64,000 nucleotides of DNA from Chrysemys picta bellii (taxonomy: Eukaryota; Chordata; Testudines; Emydidae): contig NC_088795.1 of the NCBI RefSeq assembly GCF_011386835.1, positions 99,074,434 to 99,138,433 of the forward strand, given 5' to 3'. The position numbers and the translations under genes are program-made. Below the pieces are notes generated by a model. It did not search any database. It saw only the letters and a list, made by a program, of their open reading frames with translations, and was not told where the DNA came from. Below are positions 1 through 10,709 of this stretch, piece after piece; within the stretch, counting starts at the first letter, position 1; each line of letters begins with the position of its first letter.

Positions 1-2490
1 TACCCAGTATTGAGCATGTAAGGGAGATGATGACATAAGAAGGAATCACAGTTGCTGGTTCCAGAGAGCACGGGGAAAGGAAGCCTGCCTAAACGAAACT
101 AATGGTTACCCAGGCTAGAGCCAGGAAACCGTGAGATATCAGCCTGGCTGGAACTCAGGGTACCAGAAGACTAAAATTGTTCCTGGGGAGCTTTTTGGGA
201 AATACTCCCAGATGCAAAAGTTTATCTTTGGGATTTTATTTCTTCATCTCCCACAAGATGGCAGAGGTCCTGTTGTATAGCTCCAGCCTGAAACCATACA
301 GTTTGCTCAAAGTAGTTGTAAGCACAAAGAACTGCTTCTTCCTTGGTAGCTGGGGCCTTCTGCATCCAACCTCAATTTTATACCTTAGGCATAGTTTCCC
401 CAAACAAGAATCCCAGGAGGCTTGCCACTTTTCCTACAGCAGGAATTACTGATTTAACTAATCCCAGAGAACAAGTGTCATATCATTCCTTAAAAGCAGG
501 TCCTCATCTAAAAGCTGCTTAGCGTGAAGAGGACTAATGCAAGACTGATATGGTCTGCTTTACATTTATCTGCTCTCCAGATGTAAGGCAGAAGACAAAG
601 AATTAGCAGTGCAAGAGTTCACTTCAGAAAGAAAAGCTGTTTAGAGGTTACACAGGCAACGCTGTGGATTCTCTCCAAAGCCTCAGTACTGTAGCAGAGA
701 GATTAGGACACAGCCTTTCTACTGAACTTTTTCTGAAATCTCCCATTGTTTCTTTAGCGCCAATGCAACTTCAGTATTAGCAATGGTGAGACAATTAGCA
801 GACAGGTTAACTAGAGACAGGTATAAGGTAAATCAGGGAAGAGTAAGCAATTATTCAGACAGGAATTAGAATTAGTGAGAAATTAGAAAAGCTGTGTTTG
901 GTAAAGACAAGGTTGAGTGAGGAACCTAAATAGCAAATGGAGGAGTTGGTCTAAAGACTGTTAGATAAAAAACAGCGGAATCAGTCATGTGATATATGGA
1001 AACAGAAGAGAAAAATAATACTGTAATTAGCTTTGAAATCATGGAAAGAAAAAAAATGACATCAGGGTAGTTTGAATACAGAAGTCAGTGAAACTCTAGA
1101 ACCTAAAGTGAGACCAAAAGGAATGGAGAAAGGCTGGAACAAGCAAGACAAGAATCCAACATTGTCACACAGATAAAGCAGTGACAAAATAAAAAGTTTC
1201 AATAGCATTTAAACTCATCACCACTTTAAATGTATTTTCTGGTGTCTCTTTTAGAAGGGCTAACTGGTAACTATCTATAGACTTGCAATTGTACTTTGCA
1301 CATGGGAGTGGCAGCTAAGTTTCAGAGAGAGTCTGCTGAACTCTAGACTTCTTGAGGACGATAATCTGGCCCATTGATTTCAGAATTATTTCCAAGGACA
1401 ACACTGCCTGAATTTTCTCCCATGGAACTCAAGCCATCTTAACTTCAGTATATCTAGTAGTGAGGTAGACTTTAGCATCATTGGAAGTATATTTACTAAA
1501 ACAAATTTAGGGTAAGTAAAAATAGAAACTAGGTTAAGTAACAGCTTATATTTAATGTTTAAGATGGCAGTATAGTAGAAGTGGAAGCAACCAGTAGATA
1601 GCATCTCGGTATCTAGATTTCTGTATTGGTTAAAAATGGGTTTGGTTAGGAGTGGGGGGGTGGAGAATAAGCTTCCCAAAGCCTCTCCCATACTACAGTG
1701 TGATCCCAGTTTGGGATAAGATTCAGTACTACATTAGGAGATATGCAGAAATTGTAACTATGGGGATGGGAGCTCTTGTACGGTCCTACTCCTTGGCTGC
1801 TCTAGCATGACCTTAGACAGCCCGGGGAAGCTGCCCAAGTTATAGCAGTCTACCCGAAGCTACCTGTGGACCAAGCAGTGTCTTGAATCTTGGCAGGCCA
1901 CAGCCTCCTCTACACAGGGACTGCCCCTAGGTAGGCAACCTTATAGTCAAGTTCCTCAATGCCACATCCAGGGCTTTTAAATACCTTCATGCTACTTCTG
2001 CCTCATCTGGTTAAATGGGCCAGAGCAGGGATTCCAGTCTTCCACCTAGTTTCCAATTCCAGCCCTATGAAGAGTTTGCCATGTGTCCCAGCAAAAGGCC
2101 CTTCATGATTACTGAAGGATTAGTTAATGCTCCCAGTTTGTAGTTCGGTACATGTTAACTAATCTTTAGCAATATTGAAGACAGCTCAGTCCTTCTAACA
2201 GTAACCTCAACTTCTCTGGCCAACAGGCAAAGGGTCCGTGGAGAGACCTGAAGTGGATACTGGAAGTTAAATTCTCTGAACTCTCAGCCTTAAGTGGTTG
2301 GATCACAGAAACCCCTTTGGGACTGCCAGCTGAAGTGCCAAGACTACTTCTGCCCCTGCTTTCCCTGCCAGCTTGGGACTCCTGCACCCTGTCTGCTCCA
2401 ACACAGACCCAGGGTCTTAACCAGTTCCCAAAGCTATAGATTTAAAGACAGGAACACTTCTTAAGCTGCTTTCAGTTAACACTCAGATGC
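1..2490. other. Non-coding stretch, no gene recognised
   Basis: No reading frame here is longer than about 100 codons and none resembles a known protein. I see no convincing exon with flanking splice sites, no RNA gene and no transposon with recognisable ends. It is probably intergenic or intronic unique DNA with old, unrecognisable repeats. Confidence 0.6.
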
Positions 2491-2527
2491 CCAACTCCCA
2501 ATGGGGTCCAAACTCCAGATAAGTCCA

Positions 2528-2560
2528 GTTTACCCTGTATAAGCCTTATACAGGGTAAAC
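2528..2560. repeat. Perfect 33-bp palindrome
   Basis: The 16-bp arm GTTTACCCTGTATAAG (2528-2543) is followed by one central C and then by its exact reverse complement (2545-2560). No mismatch is present. It could form a cruciform in DNA or a hairpin in RNA. It lies at the edge of a roughly 900-bp stretch that may be an old LTR, so it could be an element end, but no target duplication was found. Confidence 0.9.
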
Positions 2561-3452
2561 TCAAATTGTTCACCCTCTAACACAGAGATATGCAGAGCTG
2601 TTTGCCCCCACCAGGTATTAATACACACTCTGGGTTAATTAATAAGTGATTTTAGTAAATATAGAAAGTAGGATTTAAGTGGTTCCAAATTGTTGTGTCT
2701 TACTAAGTGAATTACCAAGCAAAATAAAATAGAACATGCAACTCTAATACAGTAAGCAAACTGAATACAGATAAAATCTCACCCTCAGAGGTGTTCTAGT
2801 AAGCTTCCTTTTACAGACTAGTCTCCTTCTAGTCTGGGTCCAGCAATCACTCACATCCCCTGTAGCTACTGTCCTTTGTTCCAGTTTCTCTCAGCCTCTC
2901 CACCCCCAAGGATACCTATCTCTTGAGCCAGCTGAAGACAAAATGGAGGGGTCTCCCAGGGGTTTAAATAGACTCTTGTGGGTGGCAACCCCCTCCTCTC
3001 TCCTACGCAAAGTCCCGCTCCAAGATGGCTTTTTGGAATCACATTCATGCACGGACATGTGACTTGCCACTCAGTTTTTACAGGCAGCAGCCATTGTTTA
3101 CATGCTGCCCTGAACGTCCTCAGGTAGACTTCTTATGTGGATTGGAGCTTTCCAAGATTCATTGTTCTTTAATTGTTTCTTGACTGGGCACTTAATTCGC
3201 CCATTGCTTTTGCAAGAAGCTGACCAAATGCTCTACTAAGGGTACTTAGAAATCAAGCAAGTATACAGCCAATATTCATAACTTCAAGTACAAAAATGAT
3301 ACATGCATACACATAGGAGGGATGTATTCAGTAGATCATAACCTTTATAGAGATGTTACATGGCATATGTAACATAAAACATATTCCAGTTAGGTCATAT
3401 AGATCTTCATAAGCATATTTCCATAAAGCCTGATGAGATACATCGTCACACT
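2536..3452 (-). mobile_element. Possible solo LTR-like segment (weak)
   Basis: Read on the minus strand, this stretch starts with TGTGACGATGTATCTCATC near 3452, which has the TGT start usual for LTRs. It contains GC-richer promoter-like and AT-rich parts, and the far end is near the palindrome at 2528-2560. I found no matching CA end with a target duplication, no primer-binding site and no retroviral coding sequence. Treat it as an unclassified repeat. Confidence 0.22.
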
Positions 3453-3985
3453 GACTATTAGCAATTAAACTTTTGGTAGAATTTGGTGAATTATATTTAC
3501 CCCATCTAGGTCTCAGACTGATATTAGCTATTGGAAGGGTTGCTAAAAAACAGTCTGTAGTCAGTTATGCACACTTTGGATATCCATATAGATAACATAA
3601 TTCCAGAAGGTATTAGCCAAGTTCTTGCCCTCAGTTAGTTTTAGTGACAGCAAGTTCCAGTCTTCTGCCATCCTTTTATTTAAACTATTGTTCTGAATTT
3701 CTCCTTTTAGTTTCATTGAACATATCTTGTTCTTGCATTATCTATAATTTGTATAATTGACCTAACAAGTTGTACACTTTGCCTAAAGTTACATTTAGGA
3801 AGTTTCAGTTTAGCAATATACTGCTTGCAATCCCAATATACAAGATTGTTTGTCCTCATGTCCCAATTAAATATACCATAGAGTCTAACAGCAGTAAGGC
3901 TGCAAGACTTAGTTTATTTGCTGCTGAGATGTGGCATAGAAACAGTTTGTTGACCTGCCACAATGAAGGCCAGACAAGTTTGAAA
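3453..3985. other. Non-coding stretch downstream of the recombinase gene
   Basis: AT-rich DNA with no credible reading frame and no recognised repeat. It lies just beyond the predicted poly(A) site of the minus-strand gene that ends near 4 kb. Confidence 0.5.
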
Positions 3986-4002
3986 AGAGATTGAACCGCA
4001 AG

Positions 4003-4008
4003 TTTATT
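4003..4008 (-). terminator. Predicted poly(A) signal AATAAA
   Basis: On the minus strand AATAAA reads from 4008 to 4003, about 285 bases after the TAG stop (4293-4291) of the recombinase-like reading frame. This is an ordinary 3'UTR length, with cleavage expected around 3980-3993. The hexamer alone is common in AT-rich DNA; its position after the reading frame gives it weight. Confidence 0.5.
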
Positions 4009-4290
4009 GATCATGAAGACTTTACTAGGTAAGCAATTCTTGCAAGTAAATTTTGCAAAGAGACATGAAGTCCAATCCCCAACACATATAGCTTACAAAC
4101 AAACGCAGAGGGCACCACACTGCAAACTCCAGAAATGTCAATTAACTAGAAGGTTCTCTGAAAAAGTTGCTCCATTATTTTGAAGTTAATGCATCAGAGC
4201 ACTAGATCACACACTGTGAGGAAACAATACTGCATCAGCAAGGGGAATAGACCAGAGAACATTAGTTGTTGTTTTGGCTTCTGTGGTTGA

Positions 4291-5249
4291 CTACTTCTGT
4301 CTCCTCTTTGGGTGGATACCTTGCCACCTGCCTAGGCGCAGAATAGTTTCTTCAGAACATCTATAGCGTACAGCAGTCACAACAGCTCCCAACCAGAAAG
4401 AATGTACACCATATTGCTCTGGACAAAGGCCAAGTAACCTTAAAGCAGAACGGAAGACAGCCAAGAACTGTCTCCTTGTCAATGGTGTACCATCCCAGTG
4501 TACAAAGAGAGGCCCGTCCCCTCGTGGCCTGGCTGCCACGTAATTGCACAGTGCCTCAACAGGGCATACCCATGTCTCGCTAGATAATCCAAGAGAGATC
4601 AAAAGCCTTTCTTGGCCCAGGTAGGATGTATGCAGGTAAATGTTCACTCTTTCCTCAGTCAGCTGGACATCACTCATGTACAGGAGCTCTGGCTGTGCCC
4701 AGTTATGGTGTTGTGCTACCACTTCTTCCACCCGAAGAGCCCCAAAAAAAGCCACAGTAAACAAGGCACGGAACAACAAACATTCATAAAGAGAGCTACA
4801 CACAGATTGTACTGTGCCCAAGAGAGATCGCAACACCTCAATGGTTACATGAGATCTGCAATATCTTTGATTACCTTCCCTCCACTGCAACCCTGCCACC
4901 ATACGACATGTTACAAAATCTTGAAGAGGATCAGGGTGACCTGTGATTTTGGAGATATAGGAGAGTGCTGCCAAGTACATCAGTATTTTCGGTGAGGACA
5001 AGCCTTGTGATTCCATAGCCACCACAAACCCTCTAATTTGATCCTCTGGAACTGGCCAAACTGCAGGCATTCCCATCTCTTCTCTGAAGAGAAAAAAGTG
5101 CATCAGGCCTGCATGGTAGGCTTGCCAAATTCTGGCATCTCCTGAACGCTCCAACAAGTCCAAGGCCTTCCAGGGCCAAGGGCCCAACATATGCTGCTCA
5201 GAGACAAGGCTAGGTCCATCTCCTATATGAGGTCCAGAAATGCATCCAC
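4291..5249 (-). CDS. Exon 2 of a predicted gene: tyrosine recombinase-like domain (DIRS/Crypton-type)
   Basis: An uninterrupted reading frame of about 318 codons ending in TAG. Its layout fits the tyrosine recombinase fold of DIRS-like and Crypton-like elements: an N-terminal SAM-like core-binding region (around DARIWQAYHAGLMHFF and the helix with MYLAALSYISKITGHPDP), then a catalytic domain with the first arginine box FFGALRVEE, a CPVEAL block, PLFVHWDGTPLTRRQF and the box YGVHSFWLGAV. Family members usually read HSFR-GAA there, so the second catalytic arginine is replaced by tryptophan. The last box LGRWQGIHPKRRQK ends in a stop before the nucleophilic tyrosine, and the usual beta-hairpin lysine is also absent. 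Cleavage activity is therefore unlikely, while DNA binding could remain. On the minus strand the 5' edge is a good acceptor (pyrimidine-rich tract, TTTATTGCAG, exon from 5249). It starts with two bases of a codon, matching the phase of exon 1 at 6909-6582. The alternative is a decayed transposon recombinase that happens to remain open. Confidence 0.7.
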
Positions 5250-6581
5250 CTGCAATAAACAAAACCAGAATCAGTTAACACCTGACAAATCATGAAATAA
5301 GGGTTAAAAGTTGGACAGATAGCCGTCCCCATTCTAGTCTCAGCACTTATTCCCCTTATACCATACATTCTAAGGAATCTCAACACCCTCCCACCCCAAG
5401 GCCTGCCACCAAGATGATAGAACATTCAGCAACTGATGTCCCTGAAGTCAGTGGGCCAGATTACTCTCCCCCCAAAAGTCTGGAGTTTAGCAGACTCTCT
5501 TGAAACCTAGCTGCCACCCTCTTCGGCAAAGTACAGTTGCAAGTCCACAGATACAAATGGTGAACTACAAGAGGTACCACACTGGGACAACCATCTCAAG
5601 GTGACAATCAAATAACCATAGGTGCTGCAGTAATGCTCGACATTCCCAAAGCCCAATTGATGCATGTTTTCTTTCCCATGTGAAAGCAAACCAAATGGGT
5701 AAATTGAGAGATTTACTTTATCATACTAAAATGAGATTACATTAGTAATACTAGCTCTGTCAAGTCAAGCAAGCAAGGGGAGGATAATTAGTTTAACTGT
5801 TTAAAGCCTTTGACTCTTTTGCCAACCCCTCTTGCACCCCATAAGAAAGCATTTAATAAAAAGATTCACCCACCCCTTCAATTGGAGGTTTGAGCTCAGA
5901 AGGAGAGGACCAGGATGTGTGCTTTTACGGTGTCTAAGATAAATAAGCAAGCCATAAACCCTATTAAAAAACCCCAAACGCTTAGACCTTTGTCAGAGAT
6001 CAAAGGATTGTTCTGAGGCTTTTAAATCCTTTGTAGATTTTTACTTAAAGATATTCTATCTTCCTGTACAGCCTCTCCCCGCCGCCGGCAGTATCAAACG
6101 CCAGGCCTCACATATGTCAACCCCAGAGAAGGAAGCGGAGCCGCGTCTCCAGGTGTATTATCAGAGGCTGTTGTTTACTAACCCGCCAGCTGGCTCGAGC
6201 ACGTACATTAGAAGCGGCCGGGGAAAGCAGGAGCGAGAGGAGAAACACCCAACTCCCGAGGGGCACAGCGCACCGCCCCCCCGCCTGCTGGTGGCACATG
6301 GCGCGAAGCACCCGCACTCATTCCGCGTGGAGCCGGTGCTGTGACACAGCCCCACGCCCCGCCCGCCGCGCCCCCAGCCGCGGCCCCGTGGGAAGCCGCA
6401 CTGGCCGTTGTCCCCGCGCACCCCCTCATCCCCAGTGCCCCATTTCCCTCGGGCCCCAGCTGCGCAGAGCGGGGAACGCCCCCGGCGTGCCCTGGACCCG
6501 AGCCGCCCGGCAGCAGCTGGCCGCGCCGCAGTGCACGCCGGGGATTGGAGTCCCCACCGGCCGCAGCCCAGCAGCACTCAC
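5250..6581 (-). other. Predicted intron of the recombinase-like gene
   Basis: Bounded on the minus strand by a consensus donor, GCG|GTGAGT (exon ends at 6582), and a consensus acceptor, TTTATTGCAG| (exon starts at 5249), with TTAAC as a possible branch point about 25 bases upstream of the acceptor. The promoter-proximal part is GC-rich and belongs to the CpG island. The rest is AT-rich without recognised repeats. Small reading frames inside it (for example 5425-5210 and 5689-5507) resemble nothing known. Confidence 0.5.
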
Positions 6582-7260
6582 CGCTTGGCGCGTCTCCTAA
6601 CGCCTGTTCCGCTGCGGCTTCTCCCCCAGCTGCGAGGCAGCCCCACTGCTCCCTCGGGCTCCGCATCCTCGCCTGGCCCGAAGCCGCACCAGGACCTGGG
6701 CTTGTGCTGACGCTGCTTGCAGCTGCCCAACGGCCACCGCGTCTGCTGCGGCTCGAGGCGGGCGGCGAGCGCGGGGCCGCCCGCTCGGAGAGACTCTCCG
6801 CCAGCCACCCCATGCCGGGCTCCTGGGCCAGGAGCCCCAGCATCGCCCAGAACGGGCAGGCGGCGGGCTCGGCCGTGCTGTGCGGGCAGCGGCTCCTCCA
6901 GCCGGGCATGGGCGGCACGATGGCAGCGGCCTCTCCCGATGCGAAGCGGCAAAATCGCTCCCGCCAATGAGCGTCCTAATTACAACAGGCCGTGCTGCCT
7001 CCTGCCCTTTTTGTAGCTGAGCCTGCCCTCTCCGAGCCAATCGGGGCGCCTCGCGGTCTTTTCCGACTCCCCTGATTGGTGAAATTGGCGATTGACAAGC
7101 CGAAGTTGCACCGCCCGCTCCGGAGGACGCTGCGATTCGCTGGTGTCTTGACCAATGACTGGGCGGGTGCTCCTCGCACCCAAGTGGTTGCTCAACCGGG
7201 CCGTCTTTTGTTGGCGTGTGGCTAAGGGGTTGTGCGGGAAGCCGCGCTCGGTGCCAACAG
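6050..7260. promoter_or_regulatory. CpG-island promoter with five CCAAT boxes
   Basis: The only strongly CpG-rich stretch in the window. Between 6964 and 7156 there are five CCAAT boxes: CCAAT at 6964, 7037 and 7152, and the inverse ATTGG at 7075 and 7084. There is also a GC-box-like GGGCGGG near 7160. Dense, roughly helically spaced NF-Y sites are typical of CpG-island promoters of broadly expressed genes. The strong GTGAGT donor on the minus strand at 6581 shows that transcription towards lower coordinates is likely. I saw no equally good donor on the plus strand, but divergent transcription from the 7.2-kb side cannot be excluded. Most long overlapping reading frames in the island are artefacts of high GC. 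Confidence 0.75.
6582..6909 (-). CDS. Exon 1 of the predicted recombinase-like gene
   Basis: A GC-rich open frame inside the CpG island. The ATG at 6909 is the first ATG on the minus strand downstream of the CCAAT-box cluster: no minus-strand ATG occurs between it and about 7190. It gives 109 codons plus one base before the donor GTGAGT. That single base joins the two bases at the start of exon 2 to make a glycine codon, so the frame runs directly into the recombinase domain, for about 428 residues in total. The other two frames of this exon have no ATG. The encoded region is rich in Ala, Arg, Ser and Pro, has no domain I recognise, and its Kozak context is weak (C at -3). A non-coding first exon with translation starting later is possible. 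Confidence 0.5.
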
Positions 7261-7528
7261 CGCCTTAGGTCGTGGATTGCGGAGTCACTGAGGCATGCAA
7301 GCGAGGTGCAAACGCCGGGCAGGGGGGGTCGATTTTCCTCAACTAGGTTTTAGTAACTCCTTAAGGAGAGTGAGATCCACATCTACCCCTAGTTACTCGG
7401 ATGACAGTAGTGCAGGGCAAGGGCCCCACCCTACCTTCCTGAGTTCCAGTTCTCACAAGTGGTAATACCATTGTACGATCTGATTAAAATATTAAATGCC
7501 ATACCTCCTAGGATTGAGTCTCCTGAAA

Positions 7529-7734
7529 CAACAAGGAGTCTGGTGGCACCTTAAAGACTAACAGATTTATTTGGGCATAAGCTTTCGTGAGTAAAAACCT
7601 CACTTCTTCGGATGCAGAAGTGAGGTTTTTACTCACGAAAGCTTATGCCCAAATAAATCTGTTAGTCTTTAAGGTGCCACCAGACTCCTTGTTGTTTTTG
7701 TAGATACAGACTAACACGGCTACCCCCTGATACT
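7529..7734. mobile_element. Palindromic Penelope-like element end, with 12-bp target duplication
   Basis: Two head-to-head copies of a PLE terminal repeat form arms of about 79 bp (7529-7607 and 7616-7694) around the loop TCGGATGC, followed by the extra PLE end TAACACGGCTACCCCCTG in the right flank. The insertion is bracketed by the exact 12-bp repeat AGTCTCCTGAAA (7517-7528 and 7735-7746). It carries no coding sequence. Each arm contains a hairpin between CGAAGA and GAAAGC that looks like a hammerhead-ribozyme core (see findings). Confidence 0.8.
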
Positions 7735-7746
7735 AGTCTCCTGAAA

Positions 7747-9324
7747 ACACTCCAGAGTCACCATTGTTTCCTGGCTGCAACCACACCCTCATCTGTGGTG
7801 ACAATATTAGCACTGTTGCACTTGCTGTCTCAAGAGGTGGCAGGTACAACATCACAACAAGGGTTGTATGTCAGACTGGATCATCTCATTTTAAATAAGT
7901 GCTACTGCCATGAAACTGCTGGGTTATAATTAGTGCCCTTTAGTGTTACCAGATCTTTGGTGTTTTTATTGTCTCTCATCATTGTTTGTCCAACAGAATG
8001 GTACCAGATTTGGCACATGCCTAAAATCTGTTTATACCCCCTGCTGGTTCCATTAGCAAAAAGCTAGATCAGGTTGGATGGTCTCATCTCAAACTGCAAG
8101 GAAGGTCTTAATCTTGATACCTGACCATGCACAGATTTGGAGGTCTCAATTTTATGAGATGAGATGGGAAGAGCTAGCAAACTGCATAGTAGAAAAGAAA
8201 AGAAAACAAAAGAAAACAAAAGCTGACACAGGTGTGCATTGTGACTATTTACAGCAAGGAGTGGGCAAAAAGCATTGAACTTCTTGTTCATTCAAGCATT
8301 ACTTCCTCATGGAATATCTGTTCTAATGGGAATGTGGTGGGGAAGCCTGGTTATTGTGTGATGCAATGCTTTGGGAAGACCTGCTAGCCAGGCTACAGTC
8401 ATGGCTGTGTGTTCCCATCTGAACAGAGGGACTGTAACTGGACTTAGCAACAATCATGCATCAGCCTTGGTTGTAAGCAGGATTTAAGTTAATAAAAAAT
8501 GGGTATGAAATCAACGTGGACACAAATCATGTTTACTTGCTGTGCCATGGTGTATTTTCCAAGATCTTTTTATTTAATTTGGGAGAAAAATATGTGAATC
8601 CCACTATGCACTCTTCTCAAATTACTAATCTAAAACTGGCAGTGCATGGTCACTTGTGAAAAATGCAATTTACAAAGCTTCCTTCAACTTGCAATTATGT
8701 TTCTCGTGTACCTGGCAATATAATACAATAATATATACTTAATATAAATTGATTTACCAAATGTAATATATCACTCTCTAACTTTTGTACAGATGGAAGT
8801 TTAATTCTGGGCTGTTCTACATGCAGTTTGAGTGAACCCAGCTTTTCTGGCAGGTGTTTCCGGTGCAGAAAGAAAACATCTCTCTGTGGTTAGACTGCTA
8901 AGTTTACTGTACTTCATCACATTCACCAATCAGCTCAGAGCACAAGAGGCTCAACCACTTTATTTGAGGCCTGTTGTGAAAAACTCCAGTGTTTGTGGGA
9001 CACAGTAACACTGAAACATAACTATTTTACACAAATGTTGAAACTTCAGGGTAACTGAAAGAAGGTACTTGTATTATTGGATTAAAATCACTGTCAGCTT
9101 TCCTGTTGCAATACCCACAAACTCTAAACTAGAGAAACTATATCGGCACTGCTCCAGTGAATCTTTGAAACAAACACCATACCAACTATAAATAATACTT
9201 TGCACTTCTTTAGTAACATCCATCTAAGGACTAGGCTACACTGGCACCGTTAAAGTGCTGTAGTCACGGCAGAGCACTAGGAGAACTAGCTCTAAAAAAC
9301 CCCACCTCCGTGACCTCTATAGGT
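7747..9324. other. Non-coding stretch, no gene recognised
   Basis: AT-rich DNA with an A-rich simple stretch near 8190-8222 (AAAAGAAAACA-like units). No protein-like reading frame and no transposon ends were identified. Confidence 0.5.
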
Positions 9325-9840
9325 CATGTTTTCTAGAACTTTAATAATTTTTGTTGCTCTTCTCTGGATTGTCCACATCTTTCCTGAAATGTTGCGCCCA
9401 GAACTGGACACAATACTCCCATTGAGACCTAAACAGCGCGGAGCACGTCTTGCTCACAACACTCCTGCTAATACATCTCAAAATGATGTTTGCTTTTTTT
9501 GAAACAGTGTTACACTGTTGACCCATAGTTAGCTTGTGATCCACTATGACACCCAGATCTCTTTAGCAGTCATTTCCCATTTTGTATGTGTGAAACCGCT
9601 TGTTCCTGAAGTGGAGTACTTTGCATTTGTCCTTACTGACTTTCTTCCTATTTACTTCAGACCATTTCTCCTGATCATTTTGAATTTTAATCCTATCCTC
9701 CAAAGCACTTACAACCCCTCCCAGCTTGGTATCGTCCGCAGACTTTATAAGTTTACTCTCTATGCCATTATCTAAATCATTTATAAAGACATTGAACAGA
9801 ACTGGACCGAGAACTGATCCCTGCGGGACCCCATTCAATG
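9325..9840 (-). mobile_element. CR1 LINE fragment (reverse transcriptase C-terminal part)
   Basis: Minus-strand frames show the CR1 reverse transcriptase palm: GVPQGSVLGPVLFNVFINDL followed by SADDTKLGG, where the usual FADD box has one substitution. Then, in another frame, comes the CR1 C-terminal region with LFRSQWEYCVQFWAQHFRKD. Frameshifts and stops break it, and both the 5' part and the 3' tail are missing. It is a dead fragment of an older copy. Confidence 0.88.
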
Positions 9841-10709
9841 TTTTATATGTTAGTTACATTCCTAGGGAACAACTTTTCAAATGAATAGCACATTCTACTA
9901 GATAAGCACAATAACTGGCTGTGGCTGTTGAAATTACAAGCAGGGAACTAAATTAAATTTAAATTTTCATTATAAGATGTTCAAGTTACAATCCTATTGA
10001 GATGAATGAAGGCAGTTCACACTTCTTAGAGTTTTTGTTTCAATTGGTCAGAATTTACCTCTAATTACACTTCAAAGGTATTTTTTGCAACATGCCACAC
10101 TAGAAACCTAACTCTTATGAAGAACTCTGTGACAGATCAGCATTAATATATGAGGTCTTTTTTTAATATAGAGTAAAATAAAGTTGAGGGAATTATAAGA
10201 CTAATATATAGCAATATAAGAAATAAGTTATCAAATGATATTATTATATATCCTGTCACTTTCTGCAAACAGAGTCTGGATTCAGATTGATATCTCTGGT
10301 GAATTAACATACAAAAGGTGGTCATGAAGCAAGGGGAAAAAAAACAAAGGGCATTTGAAGTGGAGGTTGCTTATTTAAGAAATAAGATATTGATAAGATC
10401 AGATGGGCTAAGAGACAACTATTATGTGAGGCACTTTTAAAGAGAGACTCTTTAGTTGACATGCACAAAAAGAAATAACAGAACTCACAAACCATTTGTC
10501 CAAAGCAATGAATAAAATTATGCATGGATTTGGGACTCATAAAATGGATATTTCATAACAGACTGTCATAGCATTCTCAGAGAGTATATCTGTATAAACA
10601 TTTTTGTGGATGAGGATACAGGGGTGCAGATCAAGTAACCTGAGGTGTAAAACTCCCACAGGAGAACAAGAGGAGGAAGAAAGGAATGACTTGAGACACC
10701 TGAAACTAA

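Noticed and set aside
2536..3452. Firm call of an endogenous retrovirus
   Set aside because: Only one LTR-like end is visible, without a target duplication, primer-binding site or gag/pol/env frames, so it is listed only as a weak candidate.
4361..4995. Frames on the plus strand and in the second minus frame inside the recombinase exon
   Set aside because: Shadows of the real minus-strand frame; they have no domain similarity.
6208..7040. Several long overlapping reading frames on both strands in the CpG island
   Set aside because: High GC removes stop codons by chance. Only the minus-strand frame opening at the first ATG (6909) with a compatible donor was kept as exon 1. The other frames start at non-ATG codons or lack splice or domain support.
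7529..7734. Interpretation of the palindrome as a replication origin or cloning artefact
   Set aside because: The exact 12-bp target duplication and identity of the arms with other PLE ends in the window show an insertion.
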